NCBI GenBank assembly: GCA_001887945.1
Contig: LDOQ01000212.1
Location: forward strand, 186,001-250,000
Reading direction: 5' to 3'
Length of the DNA stretch: 64,000 nt
Source: Spraguea lophii
Taxonomy: Eukaryota; Microsporidia; Spragueidae
This document shows positions 18,875 to 29,695 of the stretch, piece by piece; position 1 is the first letter of the stretch, and every line of letters begins with the position of its first letter. The notes below the pieces were generated by a model. That model did not search any database, was not told the origin of the DNA, and worked only from the letters and a program-made list of their open reading frames with translations. Both the position numbers and the translations under genes were made by a program.

Positions 18875-19902
18875 GGATAAGAAATTATTTTTTTATAAAT
18901 AAAAAAACTGGCCAATAATATTGCACCAAATAATTTAATTTAAAAAAAATTTAATAAAAATAGAAACACGTTATCAAATATTTTAAAATGATATTTAACT
19001 TTAAACAAATTTAAATATTTTGTTAACAAAGAAATTATTTTAATTTAATGTTATAATTAAAAAAACCTTTTTTTCTAGAAAAAAATAAATTAATTTAAAA
19101 AAGACATGTACAATAAAAATATATTTATTGGGATAAATATATACCGTTTAAAATATTCTAAGATACAAAAATGATATATATGATTTAATTGTAATATAAA
19201 ATTATTATATGTACTATAACTAATATATAATTTACTGTAATAGAATATTAATTTATTATAAAAAATGTAAATTAATAAAAAATAAATTAATAAAATCATT
19301 TTATTAAAAATTGCAAAATATTTTACTTCAAAAATAATAAAATATTAATTTAATATTAAATAAAGTTTATTTATTTTAGTAACATACACTTTTTATATCA
19401 TAATTATCTTTTCTTTCCTGAATGAAACAAGTTATATATTTATATGTTTATAATCTGTTGGAAAAAATGAATATTTTCAAGAATGACTCTAAGAATGTTT
19501 AATAAAACTTTTATTCTTAAACTTCATAATTTTTTTCTTAAATACAAAAAGAATCGAAGTACTCAATAATATAATATTAAATAGATGTAAAATATTCTTC
19601 AATTTATCATAAAACAGCATATATCAGAGTGATAACTGTATAATATATCATTAAAAAATTATATTAAATTAAATAATATAATAACATTCCAAATTATAAC
19701 CATCTATTTTCAAAAAAAAATCTATGACCATTTTCATCGATTAGAAATTTTTATTTTGAAAACATTATGATCACCTTTGAAAAAATAAATAACAATTACA
19801 CCGAAGAAAACCAGATACAGAATAATAATGTAATTAAAGAAAAACAAACGAATTAATATTCATGAAATTATATTTATTTTTTAAAAATATTAGATAAATA
19901 TT
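18875..19902. other. 1-kb AT-rich gap between Hsp70 and methyltransferase genes
   Basis: Poly-A/T rich, no supportable gene; a 69-codon minus-strand frame at 19090-19299 is Ile/Tyr/Leu-rich and looks like chance. The upstream control region of the Hsp70 gene must lie in the 16-19 kb flank of this gap. Confidence 0.4.
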
Positions 19903-20688
19903 TTATTTTTTTCTAAAAATACCATTTACCTGTATTCTATGCATTTCTATTTTCTTTTTTCTATTGTATAATAATTTTTTCTGTTCTTCTATTTTTATTA
20001 TTTCAAAATCTTTCATTAATTCTTTTACTTCATCCAATTTAAAGAAATATCTATACGTACCATCTGGTTGTTGGTAGAAATTATTTTTTATAATTTTTTT
20101 AGAACGTATTTGTACCAAATCTAAAAATCCATAATCTCTAAAATATAATAAACCATTTGTTTTTAATGATTTTTTTATTCGATTGATAACTTTTTTATGG
20201 TTCAATGGATCTATCGCGCTCAGAGTAAATATTAGTGTTATTGCATCAAAATTATTTTTTGGAATATCATCTTTGGTGATATCATGGACAAAGAAGGTTC
20301 CTTGAGGATATCTTTGTTTGCAAATATTAATGCTATTTTCAGAGTAATCACATCCCATGATTTTATTTTTTTCAAAATCAAAAAGAGAGAGAGAGTTTCC
20401 TGCACCACATCCAATTTCAAGAATTTTTTGATTGTCTATAAAAAGTTCGGAATATTGTTCTTTCATCCATTTTCTATCCCGAAAAAATGTGTCTTGATAT
20501 TTTTTATAAAAATCATTCCAATATTTATCGTCGATTTCTACTATAGAAGTATTTTCTTTAACAGATATGTTATCCGATTCTATTTTAGATATTGCATTTT
20601 CTAAATCTTCACCAGATAATGAAACATCATCCCATGCATTGTGGTTATCTTTCAGATTATGGTCTGTTAATAAACGTTTTCTTTCCAT
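19903..20688 (-). CDS. tRNA N3-methylcytidine methyltransferase, METTL2/6/8 (Trm140/Abp140) type
   Basis: The 261-residue protein has the family's WNDFYKKY entry motif (about residue 54), FFRDRKWM, SAM motif I EIGCGAGNS (about 91), the CDYSENSI acidic loop, LIFTLSAIDP (about 153), LLYFRDYGFLDLVQ and the late NFYQQPDGTYRYFF signature. The family transfers a methyl group from SAM to C32 in the anticodon loop of Thr and Ser tRNAs. The length is near that of METTL6. It starts 58 bases from the stop of the Cdc7 gene on the same strand. The start context has a TCC triplet only. Family is certain; which tRNA is modified cannot be told. Confidence 0.88.
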   Translation of the reverse strand: MERKRLLTDHNLKDNHNAWDDVSLSGEDLENAISKIESDNISVKENTSIVEIDDKYWNDFYKKYQDTFFRDRKWMKEQYSELFIDNQKILEIGCGAGNSLSLFDFEKNKIMGCDYSENSINICKQRYPQGTFFVHDITKDDIPKNNFDAITLIFTLSAIDPLNHKKVINRIKKSLKTNGLLYFRDYGFLDLVQIRSKKIIKNNFYQQPDGTYRYFFKLDEVKELMKDFEIIKIEEQKKLLYNRKKKIEMHRIQVNGIFRKK

Positions 20689-20746
20689 TGAAGGATATTT
20701 ATTTTATCGAAGATTTTTCATAAAAAAAATAATTTTTTGAAAAATT

Positions 20747-21796
20747 TTATTTAAACTTCCTAAAGAAACGATGTTTCAATGCCTCATCTGCTGAAATCCT
20801 TTTCTCTGGATATAATTCCATCATTTTATACAGAAGATCGTATACATCATCTGAGAATTTTTGTTCTTTGTTGAAAGTAGAAACTAATCTTTCAAAAGGT
20901 ATTCTATCGACAGGTATCGTCGATATATTGGATTTCCAACTTCGATTAAAATGTCTTGAAACCTTTCTCATACAATTTTGTCCGAATATTGCAGCTATTT
21001 CAACCAAAGAATCTTTATCATCCATTGAATTGAAAAATGGAAATTGTTTTGAAAGTAATATTAATAGAATTACGCCGACTGACCAAATATCTATCTTTGT
21101 ACACTGATTTTGAAGTCTAAAAAGAACTTCTGGTGCTCTAAACCCTCTTGTTCCACCTCTAGGTGCTTTCATTTGTGGTCTACTGTCTCCTATTAAATAA
21201 CCCGGTGGTTGGGTCTGCCTAGAAATAACAGAATTGAAAAACATTACAGATGGTTTTTTATTGGTACGATCATTTTTTACATCTTTAGAATTATCAAACT
21301 GCGCCAATCCAAAATCTATCAACATTCCTGTTTCATCTGATTTATTGTATAAAAAGTTACTAGGTTTAATATCTCTGTGTATTATATTATTTTTATGCAT
21401 ATGATCTACAGCCAATAAAATATTATAAAGATAACATCTAATATCTTCTTCTGTACATACCTCCAAAAATTCCTTAAACTCAGTATATTCAAAATATGGA
21501 AATACTGCAACTACTTGATCTTCATATCTAAAACAATTAAGTAATGGTGAACAATTATATTTTCCATCAAGAATTCCAAGAAAATTTAACTCATCAGCAA
21601 CTCTATTTGGTGCTGTTGTTCTTGTAATATTCTTTAAAGCCACATACACATCATATTTATTTGCTTCTGTCTGTTTTATATCCAAAGCTTTATATACTGT
21701 ACTAAAAGTACCATAACCACATCTATCATTTAATTTATATATATTTGTAAGCCAACTAAATTCATTGTATTCTTCTTGTGTTATAGAATCAGACAT
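20747..21796 (-). CDS. CDC7: Cdc7-type protein kinase (DDK catalytic subunit)
   Basis: The start at 21796 is chosen because CCC lies directly before it; an in-frame ATG at 21805 would add three residues. About 349 residues. Kinase motifs are GYGTFSTVYKA, VALKNI, HRDIKPSNFLY, IDFGLAQ and GTRGFRAPE. The insert before GTRGFRAPE and the late RKVSRHFNRSW segment are the layout of Cdc7. Together with Dbf4, Cdc7 phosphorylates MCM subunits to fire replication origins; an MCM5 gene lies 19 kb away. The kinase inserts are much shorter than in yeast. No Dbf4 is visible in this window. Casein-kinase-2-like kinases are an unlikely alternative. Confidence 0.85.
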   Translation of the reverse strand: MSDSITQEEYNEFSWLTNIYKLNDRCGYGTFSTVYKALDIKQTEANKYDVYVALKNITRTTAPNRVADELNFLGILDGKYNCSPLLNCFRYEDQVVAVFPYFEYTEFKEFLEVCTEEDIRCYLYNILLAVDHMHKNNIIHRDIKPSNFLYNKSDETGMLIDFGLAQFDNSKDVKNDRTNKKPSVMFFNSVISRQTQPPGYLIGDSRPQMKAPRGGTRGFRAPEVLFRLQNQCTKIDIWSVGVILLILLSKQFPFFNSMDDKDSLVEIAAIFGQNCMRKVSRHFNRSWKSNISTIPVDRIPFERLVSTFNKEQKFSDDVYDLLYKMMELYPEKRISADEALKHRFFRKFK

Positions 21797-21797
21797 A

Positions 21798-21800
21798 GGG
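21798..21800 (-). promoter_or_regulatory. CCC start-proximal motif of CDC7
   Basis: ACCCT directly before the ATG at 21796, like the C-triplet before other conserved genes here; it decides between two in-frame ATGs. Confidence 0.5.
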
Positions 21801-21811
21801 TTCATAAACAA

Positions 21812-22701
21812 TTTTCTATTTTTATTTCAAAACAAACAATATTATTTTTTTATTTCAATAAAAAGAATGGAAAGAGAATCCATTAAGAAAATAAAAATAA
21901 TATTTTATTTTTTAATTCTCAAAATAATAAATAATATAGATCATTGATAACCAAATACTTATCAATCTGTTTATTAGTATCTCTGGAGTATTATTTATTA
22001 TAAAACAACTAAAATATAAATATTTTTTATTATGAAATAAGATTACTTCTTTTTTCCATAAAAGGAAATGAAATATTTCATCCTTTTATTATTATACGTT
22101 CATCCTTACTTTAAACAAATGTATTTTTTTTGATAACTCTATTGGTTATAATCTGTGATGATTGATAATCACAATAGGTTTCTTTGATATATTGGTTTTA
22201 TATGATTTTGAGTTTCCCTGTGTTTATACGAGTGTTTGTAATTAAAGGATTTTGGGAGTATGAAATAAACTTTTGTATATTTTAAATATCATTATAGTAA
22301 CCAATGATTTTATTTCTTATGATTTTAAAATTCTTCTGTATTTATTCCAGATCCTATGGTTTTAAAATTGTTACAATAACACTAAAATAATAAATGTTTA
22401 TGCTTGTATTTAATATTGTTCTATGTTTACGTAAAATAAAAAACAGTACATAATACGATTTAAAAATTATTGGCTTATTTTAAAACTTCTCTTTGTTTTT
22501 TACCAGAGAAAGAAAAAAATTTTTATTTATCTATTATTAGGTCTTTAAAATATTTTAGAAAGGTATGGATTTGTGGAAGATATTCTAAAACATTTTTAAA
22601 TATTCAATAAAAATTTACTATAAAATTTATGTTTTCCTATTGGTATCAAGATCCTATCTTATTGATGTTATTTTTTTTTCTTATTGGTTCTTTTAGATTT
22701 G
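21812..22701. other. Divergent gap between CDC7 and the trehalose gene
   Basis: About 0.9 kb, AT-rich with a few T-runs. It must hold both 5' control regions. I see no gene or repeat that I can support. Confidence 0.4.
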
Positions 22702-25059
22702 ATGTCTATAAAAAAAGAAAAATTAGGAGAGAGTATGAAAGTGATTATTGTGTCCAAAGAATTAGAATTTTGTATTAGCGTAGATAGAAAGAGACAAGAG
22801 ACAATTATGTATAATTGCTTAAAGAATTTATTGAATATGGAATGTAAAAATAGAATTACTGATATAACAGATACAATAGAGATAGGAAATGATAACAGCG
22901 AAAATTTTCATTGTTTTAAGAAACCCTTTTATTCCTCATATTTTAGAAATTGTAAGACAGAAAACCTTCATTTTGTTGGAATTCCTGGATTTTTTGATAA
23001 AAATGTTTCTGAACATATAAATAATGAAAATAACAGTAGAGTGTTGGAGTGTTTCAATAATAATAATTCTACTCCTATTATGGATATTTTTGAAGGATTT
23101 GAGTTGGGTATTGATTATTTTACTGAAAATGCAATGAGACGAGTTTTTAATCAAAAGTATTGGGATTCTGTTTATGAACCAATTAAAACAGAGGAAGGAT
23201 ATCAAGAATATTTAAAATTTAATAAAATGGTTGCCAAGCAAATATTGGATGTTTATAACGAAGGGGATGAAGTGTTGATATTAGATTATGAGTATTGGTT
23301 ATTGCCTGAACTTCTGAAAGAAGCTAATCCTAATATTATTGTTGCTGTTTCATTTTTAGAACAATTTCCAGATGTAGATATTATGAAAAAACTTTCTCAT
23401 TCAAAAGTTCTGATGACTTCTCTTCTTAAAGCAAATATTTTGGAATTTCAAAATAAAAAGAATTTAGATAATTTTCAAACATCAGCATTCATATTTTGTA
23501 ATAAAGAGTACAAATGTGACGAAATCAATGCAGAAAAGATTGATGAGACACATAAGAGGTTGGGTAATATTATCGATCATAAAGTATTAAAAACTGAAAA
23601 TCAACTTTTCTGTATAAATAAAATAGGAACAGATATCGATTCAGTTAAAAAGATTTTAAATGAAGATTTTACAAAGAAAACAATAGAGTCGATAAAAAAT
23701 ACATATAAAGAAAAGCAATTGATAGTAATTGTTTCAACATATGACAATATGTTTTTATTAAAGGATACATTGATGGCAATCTATAAATATTTAGAAAATA
23801 AAGATAAGGATATTGCAATATTGAAAATCGAAATTAACACGGGATCCGTTGATCAGGAAATATATTCCGAGGTTTTAAAACTTCAAGAAGTAATCAAATT
23901 ACAATTTAGCAATACTGTGATTGAAACAATTGTTCCGGTCAATGATTTTTTATATTATGCATTATTAAGTATTGCAGACTTAGGAATAGTTCTTTCAGAA
24001 AGCAGTTGTTCATTCAAACCTTTGTTTGATTTTATAATTTCTCAAGAAGATAAAAAATCTCCATTGATATTATCTGAATTTGATCCTATGGTTGAGAATA
24101 TAGGATTCGTTACAGTTAATACACAAAAAATAGATGATTTTGTTGAATTAATAGGAGAAATGTTAGAAACTCCAAAGGACGATGAATATTATAAACTTTT
24201 ACACAGCTGGGCAACTAGAAAAACAATTGATGATTTTTTGGAACAACATTTTATCGCGTACAGAGATTTATTATATGAAGAAAACAAAATGAAGGAAGAT
24301 TTTACATTGAAACCTCGAGTTAATGAAGAAAATCTGCTTGAAAGAATAAAAAGTGTGAAAAAAGTTCTCTTCGTATTAGACTATGATGGAACACTTAAAG
24401 AGATTGTAACCAAGCCAGAAGATGCTAAACCTACAGCTGAAATTTTAAATATTATAAAAAATCTTTCAGAAAAATATGATATTATCATATCTACTGGTAG
24501 AGATAAAAAAACGATAGACGAATGGTTTCCAGATAAAAATATTACAGTACACGCAGGACATGGTGTTTTAGAACGAAAAAATGGTGAATGGATGTTAGCT
24601 AAAAAAGAAATGGATTTTTCATGGTATGATGATGCAAAAAGAATATTAGATTATCACAATAAAAGAATTCCAGGATCCCGTTTAGAAGATAAAGAAGTTG
24701 GTGTGGCATTTCATTACAGGAATGTAGATCCCAAAATAAAAGATGTTAGCGTTAAAGAATGTAAAGAAGATTTAATAAGAGGTTTGAAAAATAGAGGATG
24801 TGAAATCCAAGAAGGAAAAGAGGTGATTGATATAAAAACAGCGGGATTTAACAAAGGTACTCTTATTCAAAGTTATCTTGATGATTATGATCTAATTATT
24901 GGAATAGGAGATGATAAAACTGATGAACATATGTTTAAAGTGCTGACATCACCCAATAGCATTTCTATAAAAGTTGAAAATAAACCAACGTTAGCATCAT
25001 TTTATATTGAATCACCAGCAGAGGTCAGAGTTTTATTGAAAAAGATCAGTGAATATTAA
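22702..25059 (+). CDS. Trehalose-6-phosphate phosphatase with eroded synthase domain (Tps2-like)
   Basis: The first ATG is at 22702 (785 residues); a second at 22735 aligns better with the family start (MKVIIVSK). The N-terminal ~530 residues match glycosyltransferase family 20 in outline, but the HDYH motif is replaced by LDYEYWLLP and the HTPFPSSE loop by LEQFPDVD, so glucosyl transfer is unlikely. The C-terminal ~250 residues are a complete HAD phosphatase: DYDGTL nucleophile, ISTGR, a Lys in the middle and GDDKTDEHMF. This is the layout of yeast Tps2: dead synthase domain plus active phosphatase. It should release trehalose from trehalose-6-phosphate; trehalose is a main spore sugar in microsporidia. 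It ends 85 bases from the convergent Pescadillo gene. Confidence 0.85.
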   Translation: MSIKKEKLGESMKVIIVSKELEFCISVDRKRQETIMYNCLKNLLNMECKNRITDITDTIEIGNDNSENFHCFKKPFYSSYFRNCKTENLHFVGIPGFFDKNVSEHINNENNSRVLECFNNNNSTPIMDIFEGFELGIDYFTENAMRRVFNQKYWDSVYEPIKTEEGYQEYLKFNKMVAKQILDVYNEGDEVLILDYEYWLLPELLKEANPNIIVAVSFLEQFPDVDIMKKLSHSKVLMTSLLKANILEFQNKKNLDNFQTSAFIFCNKEYKCDEINAEKIDETHKRLGNIIDHKVLKTENQLFCINKIGTDIDSVKKILNEDFTKKTIESIKNTYKEKQLIVIVSTYDNMFLLKDTLMAIYKYLENKDKDIAILKIEINTGSVDQEIYSEVLKLQEVIKLQFSNTVIETIVPVNDFLYYALLSIADLGIVLSESSCSFKPLFDFIISQEDKKSPLILSEFDPMVENIGFVTVNTQKIDDFVELIGEMLETPKDDEYYKLLHSWATRKTIDDFLEQHFIAYRDLLYEENKMKEDFTLKPRVNEENLLERIKSVKKVLFVLDYDGTLKEIVTKPEDAKPTAEILNIIKNLSEKYDIIISTGRDKKTIDEWFPDKNITVHAGHGVLERKNGEWMLAKKEMDFSWYDDAKRILDYHNKRIPGSRLEDKEVGVAFHYRNVDPKIKDVSVKECKEDLIRGLKNRGCEIQEGKEVIDIKTAGFNKGTLIQSYLDDYDLIIGIGDDKTDEHMFKVLTSPNSISIKVENKPTLASFYIESPAEVRVLLKKISEY

Positions 25060-25144
25060 AAATGTTTAAGTCAATTTAATTTTTTTTCTAAATTTTATTT
25101 AAGAGAAGATACATCACAAACTTATTGACATCTTTTTTTAAATA

Positions 25145-26128
25145 TTATTTTACTTCATTCTTTTGTAAATATTTTTCTATTATATCTTTCTTTCTTGCTG
25201 ATAATAAACATATATCATCTTCACCAATATGTAGCTTATCATCTATAAATGGTGATTTATGTGGTGGTAATGTAGATCCTATTAAATATTCTTCTTTATT
25301 TTTCATATTTCTTTCATTGAAAGAATCCAATAAATATTGTGGATGTATATATATTTTATCCTTTTCAATTTCAACATTTCCATCTGTTATTATAATATCC
25401 TCACCAATTGTTCCACCACCGCATTTGTATATAAATTCAAAATGGTCTTTCATAATATCTATTCTACAACCAATATTATTAAAAATATTATTTTTATCGT
25501 GATGTTCAATATTATAATCTTTAAATTCTATCGCAATCTTTTTCATTATCATTTCCATATGAAATAAATTTATAATGTAATTTTCTAAAAGAATATTATC
25601 AAATTCATATTCTTCTACATCTACAGGCTCATACCAAATAAATGAAATATTATTCATTTTTATTTTATAATAAAATCCAATATCACTCAAGAATACAGAA
25701 TCTAAGAGTTTATATTGCTCAACAAAATTTTTAAAATCATTGAGAACTGTTTCTATTCTTTTTTTAATTTCCGTTTTAATAGAAGAAAATTTACTTTCTT
25801 TATTTAAAAGAATTTTTATAATTGAAAGTACAGTAATACTTTCTGGTATTCCTTCTACTGCCAACTCTAATTTTGGATATTTATCTTTTATCATTTGCAA
25901 ATAATCTCTGTTAAATTTTTTATATTTTCTTTTTTCTTTTTGTAATTTATAATATGCATCAGTACGATATAATTTATTAATATCTTTTACATAAAATTTA
26001 TCTTGACCTTTAATCTGTCTTGTGTTTGTAATAACACATAACATTTTAAATTCATCAGATGTTATTTTTAATTCTTTAAGAATATTTTTTCTTGAAATAT
26101 ATGTTGTTGGTGCAAATAAATTTTTCAT
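25145..26128 (-). CDS. NOP7: Pescadillo homolog (Nop7), 60S ribosome assembly
   Basis: The 327-residue protein fits the Pescadillo order: an N-terminal module (LKELKITSDEFKMLC and KFYVKDINKLY), a central segment with VFLSDIGFYYK and IWYEP, and a C-terminal BRCT-like domain (about 225-280, with IHPQYLLDSFNER and LPPHKSPF, both family hallmarks). Nop7 works with Erb1 and Ytm1 in 27S pre-rRNA processing. It is about half the length of yeast Nop7, having lost linkers and the acidic tail. A CCC triplet stands just before the ATG. The call rests on the order of motifs and I consider it firm. Confidence 0.82.
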   Translation of the reverse strand: MKNLFAPTTYISRKNILKELKITSDEFKMLCVITNTRQIKGQDKFYVKDINKLYRTDAYYKLQKEKRKYKKFNRDYLQMIKDKYPKLELAVEGIPESITVLSIIKILLNKESKFSSIKTEIKKRIETVLNDFKNFVEQYKLLDSVFLSDIGFYYKIKMNNISFIWYEPVDVEEYEFDNILLENYIINLFHMEMIMKKIAIEFKDYNIEHHDKNNIFNNIGCRIDIMKDHFEFIYKCGGGTIGEDIIITDGNVEIEKDKIYIHPQYLLDSFNERNMKNKEEYLIGSTLPPHKSPFIDDKLHIGEDDICLLSARKKDIIEKYLQKNEVK

Positions 26129-26635
26129 TCTGGGTGTTAAAATATAAATTTGATAAAAATTTACGTTTTTTTTAAATAGAACTTTTATTTATAAGAAATT
26201 CTGTTTTAAAAAATACAGCACGTTACAGAGAATACATTTATGTGCCTTCTATGAAAATCTTGGCTTTTATTTAAATACTTCTATAGCATTGTAAAATTTG
26301 TTAAAGTTATATAAAATATCAAAAAATGCGTAAAAATAAAGCTTTTAGAAGCAGAAGGATATATTGAGTTGGTTTTACTTAATTTAATTACAAAAAAGAA
26401 GTTATTTTGGGAAAGAAATATTAAACAACTGAGAGATATTCGAACCAAATTTATATTTAACGGTATAAAATAAGATTATGGATTTTAACATTAAATAAAT
26501 TTTTATTTCTTGAAAATAATAAATTCATATTTTTTAAACTGAGTTTTAAAAATTATTTAAGAAAATCCAATTATTCTGAAATTAAAATATTTTCTTCCTT
26601 CGTTGTTTTCTTGCGACGAAAAATGGTATTCTATT
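26129..26635. other. 0.5-kb gap before the ABCF gene
   Basis: Holds a possible fragment of the SINE-like tail near 26165-26195 and a GATATTCGAACC stretch at about 26436 that could be a worn box B. Both are too short to call. No gene seen. Confidence 0.3.
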
Positions 26636-28426
26636 TTATTGAAAGTTCAGACTTTTCTTATATTCATCTATTCCTTTATTGTATAATTTAAGTGTATTAT
26701 TCTCACAAATATAAATTTCATCAAATAAATCTTTTATGAAAGTTAAATCGTGACTTATACATATCAATGTTCCTTTAAATTCTTTAAGTGCTTCTTTTAG
26801 TGCATCTATACTTTCTACGTCTAAATGATTTGTGGGTTCATCAAGTAATAATAAATTAGGATTTGTGATAGAAATTAAAGCGAAGTTTAACTTAGTTTTT
26901 TCACCACCACTAATATTTCTAATTTTTTGATAATCTAATGAGAGATTGAATGTGGAAAGTAGTGATCTCGCATCTTCTTCCTCGATTTTATTTTTCATTA
27001 CACATGGTAATACTCTTTCTTCCATATCCAACTGATCATTGTGATATTGTGCAAAATATCCAACTTTTAATTTATTGTTGATAAACTTGATATTATCATC
27101 TTTTCCTCCTGAGAATTCATTTTTATCGTTACCTATTCCATTTATTAAATTTAATATCATTTTTAAAAATGTACTTTTTCCAGTACCATTTTTTCCAACA
27201 ATAAGCATTTTCTTTCCACCTCTCAAACATATATTCAAATCTTTAAAAATAATTTTATCTTTATATCTAAAATTATAATTTTTAAATTCTATAATCCTAC
27301 CTTTGATATCATCACTTTGAAATTTAAACTTTATTTTTATTTCATCTTTATACGGCTCAAGTTTAGGAAGTTTTTCTAAAATTTTTATTCTACTTTGTAC
27401 CTGTGGTGCTCTTTTCGCATTAAATCTAAATCTGTCAATGAATGATTTCAAATGTTCCCTTTCTTCATTTTGCTTTTTGATTTCTTTTGCACGTTCTTCT
27501 CTTCTTCTACTATATTGTTCTTTAAAGTTTTTATAACCACCTTTATATTCTTCTATCTTCTTATTCTCTAAATGTAATATCTTATTAACCGTATTGTTTA
27601 AAAATTCTCTATCATGTGAAACAATTACTACATTTTTAATTTTTATTATTTCTCTTTCTAACCATGTAATGGATGGTATATCTAAAAAGTTTGTAGGTTC
27701 ATCAAGAAGTAAAAGATTATAGTTTGTAAGTAATGCCTTCGCTATATATACTTTTTTAATCCAACCTCCACTAAAATTCTTTATAGGCACTGTAATCATA
27801 TCCTGAGTGAATCCTAATCCTCTCAAAATTCTGAATGCTTCTTCTCTATTATAATCTTTAATCAATTTTTCTTCTACGGTTTTTTTACTATTCAGTCTTA
27901 TATCTTGGTTAAGTAAAACAACACCTCTTACTCTTTTAGCAATTTCCTTTAATAATAATGATTTTCCTTTACCATTACTTCCAACAAGCCCATATCTACC
28001 ATCAAACTTAAGATTGATATCTTTCATAAGAATTCTATTTTTAACTTCTATTCTAATATCTTCTACGCATATTAAACTGTCTTTTGTTTTTATACAATCA
28101 CAGTTTTCTTCCTCACAATACATACAGTTATGAAATGAACTACTGCTTTCTTCTAATACATAATCAGTAACTTTATCAATGGAGGATTTAATAACATTAT
28201 TATTTTCTATTTTGCTTTCTTCCTTTCCTTTTTTATTAAATTCCACAGGCTCGTATTTATTAATACGTACTTTAAGATTCGGAATCAATTCTTTATATGG
28301 AAATTCATTTATTTCGTCCTGAGAAGAAAAAGGAAATTCTTTTATAACTGAAATATATTCATCAATTATTTCTTGATGTAATTTATTATGAGATTCCTCT
28401 TCATAAGAACCAACACCATTATTCAT
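26636..28426 (-). CDS. GCN20: ABCF ATPase, GCN20/ABCF3-like
   Basis: This 596-residue protein has two ABC domains in tandem and no membrane segment. The first has GSNGKGKS, signature FSGGW and LLLLDEPTNFLD; the linker has the family motif FIDRFRFNAKRAPQVQSRI; the second has GKNGTGKS, ISGGEKTKL and LLLLDEPTNHLD. The first ~115 residues are a divergent N-terminal region. In fungi GCN20 binds GCN1 and ribosomes and helps activate the eIF2alpha kinase GCN2. A CysxxCys cluster near residues 102-110 (CMYCEEENCDC) is unusual and might bind a metal. CCC lies 3 bases before the ATG. The next gene upstream (28466-28816) is 39 bases away on the same strand. ABCF1 is the alternative; linker and length favour GCN20. 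Confidence 0.82.
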   Translation of the reverse strand: MNNGVGSYEEESHNKLHQEIIDEYISVIKEFPFSSQDEINEFPYKELIPNLKVRINKYEPVEFNKKGKEESKIENNNVIKSSIDKVTDYVLEESSSSFHNCMYCEEENCDCIKTKDSLICVEDIRIEVKNRILMKDINLKFDGRYGLVGSNGKGKSLLLKEIAKRVRGVVLLNQDIRLNSKKTVEEKLIKDYNREEAFRILRGLGFTQDMITVPIKNFSGGWIKKVYIAKALLTNYNLLLLDEPTNFLDIPSITWLEREIIKIKNVVIVSHDREFLNNTVNKILHLENKKIEEYKGGYKNFKEQYSRRREERAKEIKKQNEEREHLKSFIDRFRFNAKRAPQVQSRIKILEKLPKLEPYKDEIKIKFKFQSDDIKGRIIEFKNYNFRYKDKIIFKDLNICLRGGKKMLIVGKNGTGKSTFLKMILNLINGIGNDKNEFSGGKDDNIKFINNKLKVGYFAQYHNDQLDMEERVLPCVMKNKIEEEDARSLLSTFNLSLDYQKIRNISGGEKTKLNFALISITNPNLLLLDEPTNHLDVESIDALKEALKEFKGTLICISHDLTFIKDLFDEIYICENNTLKLYNKGIDEYKKSLNFQ

Positions 28427-28465
28427 TGAGGGTAAAAAAGAGAAAAATTTTACATATAATATAAT

Positions 28466-28816
28466 TTATTTACCATTATTTATCTTACACTCAGAATAAT
28501 GACTTAAAGCTTTATACACTGCATCCATACAAAAATTCTTTTTATATATAAATATTTCTGCCTTATATAATAATAGAGGATTTTTCAAATGAAAATATAA
28601 TACATCATTCAACAATAATATAAGATCGGGATGACCATCTAAATCTTCATTACTATCCATTTCATTTATTATTTCCACTCTATCAACAATACCATTGGTA
28701 AGTTCTTTTACACGTATAATATCCGTATTAGATAATTTTGCTTTATTATTTACTATTAGAAAATATGAAGGTAATTTCTTTAATGTTTCAACTTTAAATT
28801 CTTCATTACGTGACAT
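28466..28816 (-). CDS. Small conserved-looking protein of unknown function
   Basis: A 116-residue frame with normal coding composition and a CCC triplet 2 bases before the ATG, the same context as the conserved genes around it. No motif that I recognise; the alternation of short hydrophobic strands (SYFLIV, LILLLN, VLYFHL, EIFIYKK) could be a small beta-rich fold such as an OB-fold, but that is only an impression. Tandem with the GCN20-like gene, 39 bases apart. Confidence 0.6.
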   Translation of the reverse strand: MSRNEEFKVETLKKLPSYFLIVNNKAKLSNTDIIRVKELTNGIVDRVEIINEMDSNEDLDGHPDLILLLNDVLYFHLKNPLLLYKAEIFIYKKNFCMDAVYKALSHYSECKINNGK

Positions 28817-28857
28817 CTGGGCTAAATTTATTTGAATAAAAATACAACTTTTTTAAA

Positions 28858-29002
28858 ATGAAATTTTTATTTATAGAAGTTTCTAGTCTGTTGTAGTTTA
28901 TGAAGGTTCCTAAGCGCATTTAAACTTATATTAACTGATTTTACTATAGATATTCATTAATCCTATTTTATTTTATGTTTAGAGAAAGGTAAAAATACAA
29001 AA
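28858..29002 (-). mobile_element. Fragment of the SINE-like element (3' part)
   Basis: The plus strand reads ATGAAATTTTTATTTATAG then AAGTTTCT, followed by the blocks for ACTTATATTAACTGATTT and ATTCATTAATCC, the antisense of the young element's last ~150 bases. It stops near the counterpart of the CTCCAGAG block. It is in the same orientation as the other antisense copies and lies in the spacer before eS10. Confidence 0.6.
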
Positions 29003-29695
29003 AAAATTAAAGATGTTAAAATGATAACATAAAAATTAATAGTTATTTCTAAATATTATAATTATTATTTACAAGCACATATATTATTTAGATTAAATAA
29101 TCCTAATATCTATGAAATATAAATTTATTAGTTATTGCTTATATTTAAAATCTTATACTTTTTAATATTTTTATTTCATTTAAAAAATATATCAAGATAC
29201 AACAATAGAAATTAATAATGTTGGTAATATTCTATGAACATAATTTATTTATAATATAAATATATTATCATTCTCATATATTTCATGGTTAATAATATTC
29301 CGATATTTGAAAATGTAAAATAATATTTTTGTCATTAGGTTATAAATTTTATGTCTACTAATTAATGGATATTCACTAGATCATATGTTTTGTGTTTAAT
29401 AACTAATGAGTATATTTTTGTATCTAATGAATATAATATGTTTATGTTATCCATCCAATAATTTTATTAAAATAATTTGTTATATTCTAAGTTCAAAAGA
29501 ATAATAAATAATATTTTATGAATAAATATTTGATTAACACAAAGGAAAAGAAATTATAAATACATTTAAACAAAATGATTAAATGAACATATATCCTCAT
29601 AATTTAATTTTAATAATAATAACACAAGGATTTTTATTTTATATTAAATTTTCTTTCAAAAATTTTTTTAATAATTTTTTTTTCTTAGGGCTTAA
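29003..29695. other. AT-rich spacer before the eS10 gene
   Basis: About 0.7 kb of A/T-rich DNA with no open frame of note. A pyrimidine/T-rich stretch (29634-29680) leads into the GGG motif of the eS10 gene. Confidence 0.4.

Noticed and set aside
26420..26470. Worn SINE head (GATATTCGAACC) before the ABCF gene
   Set aside because: Only a 12-base likeness without flanking blocks; chance cannot be excluded.
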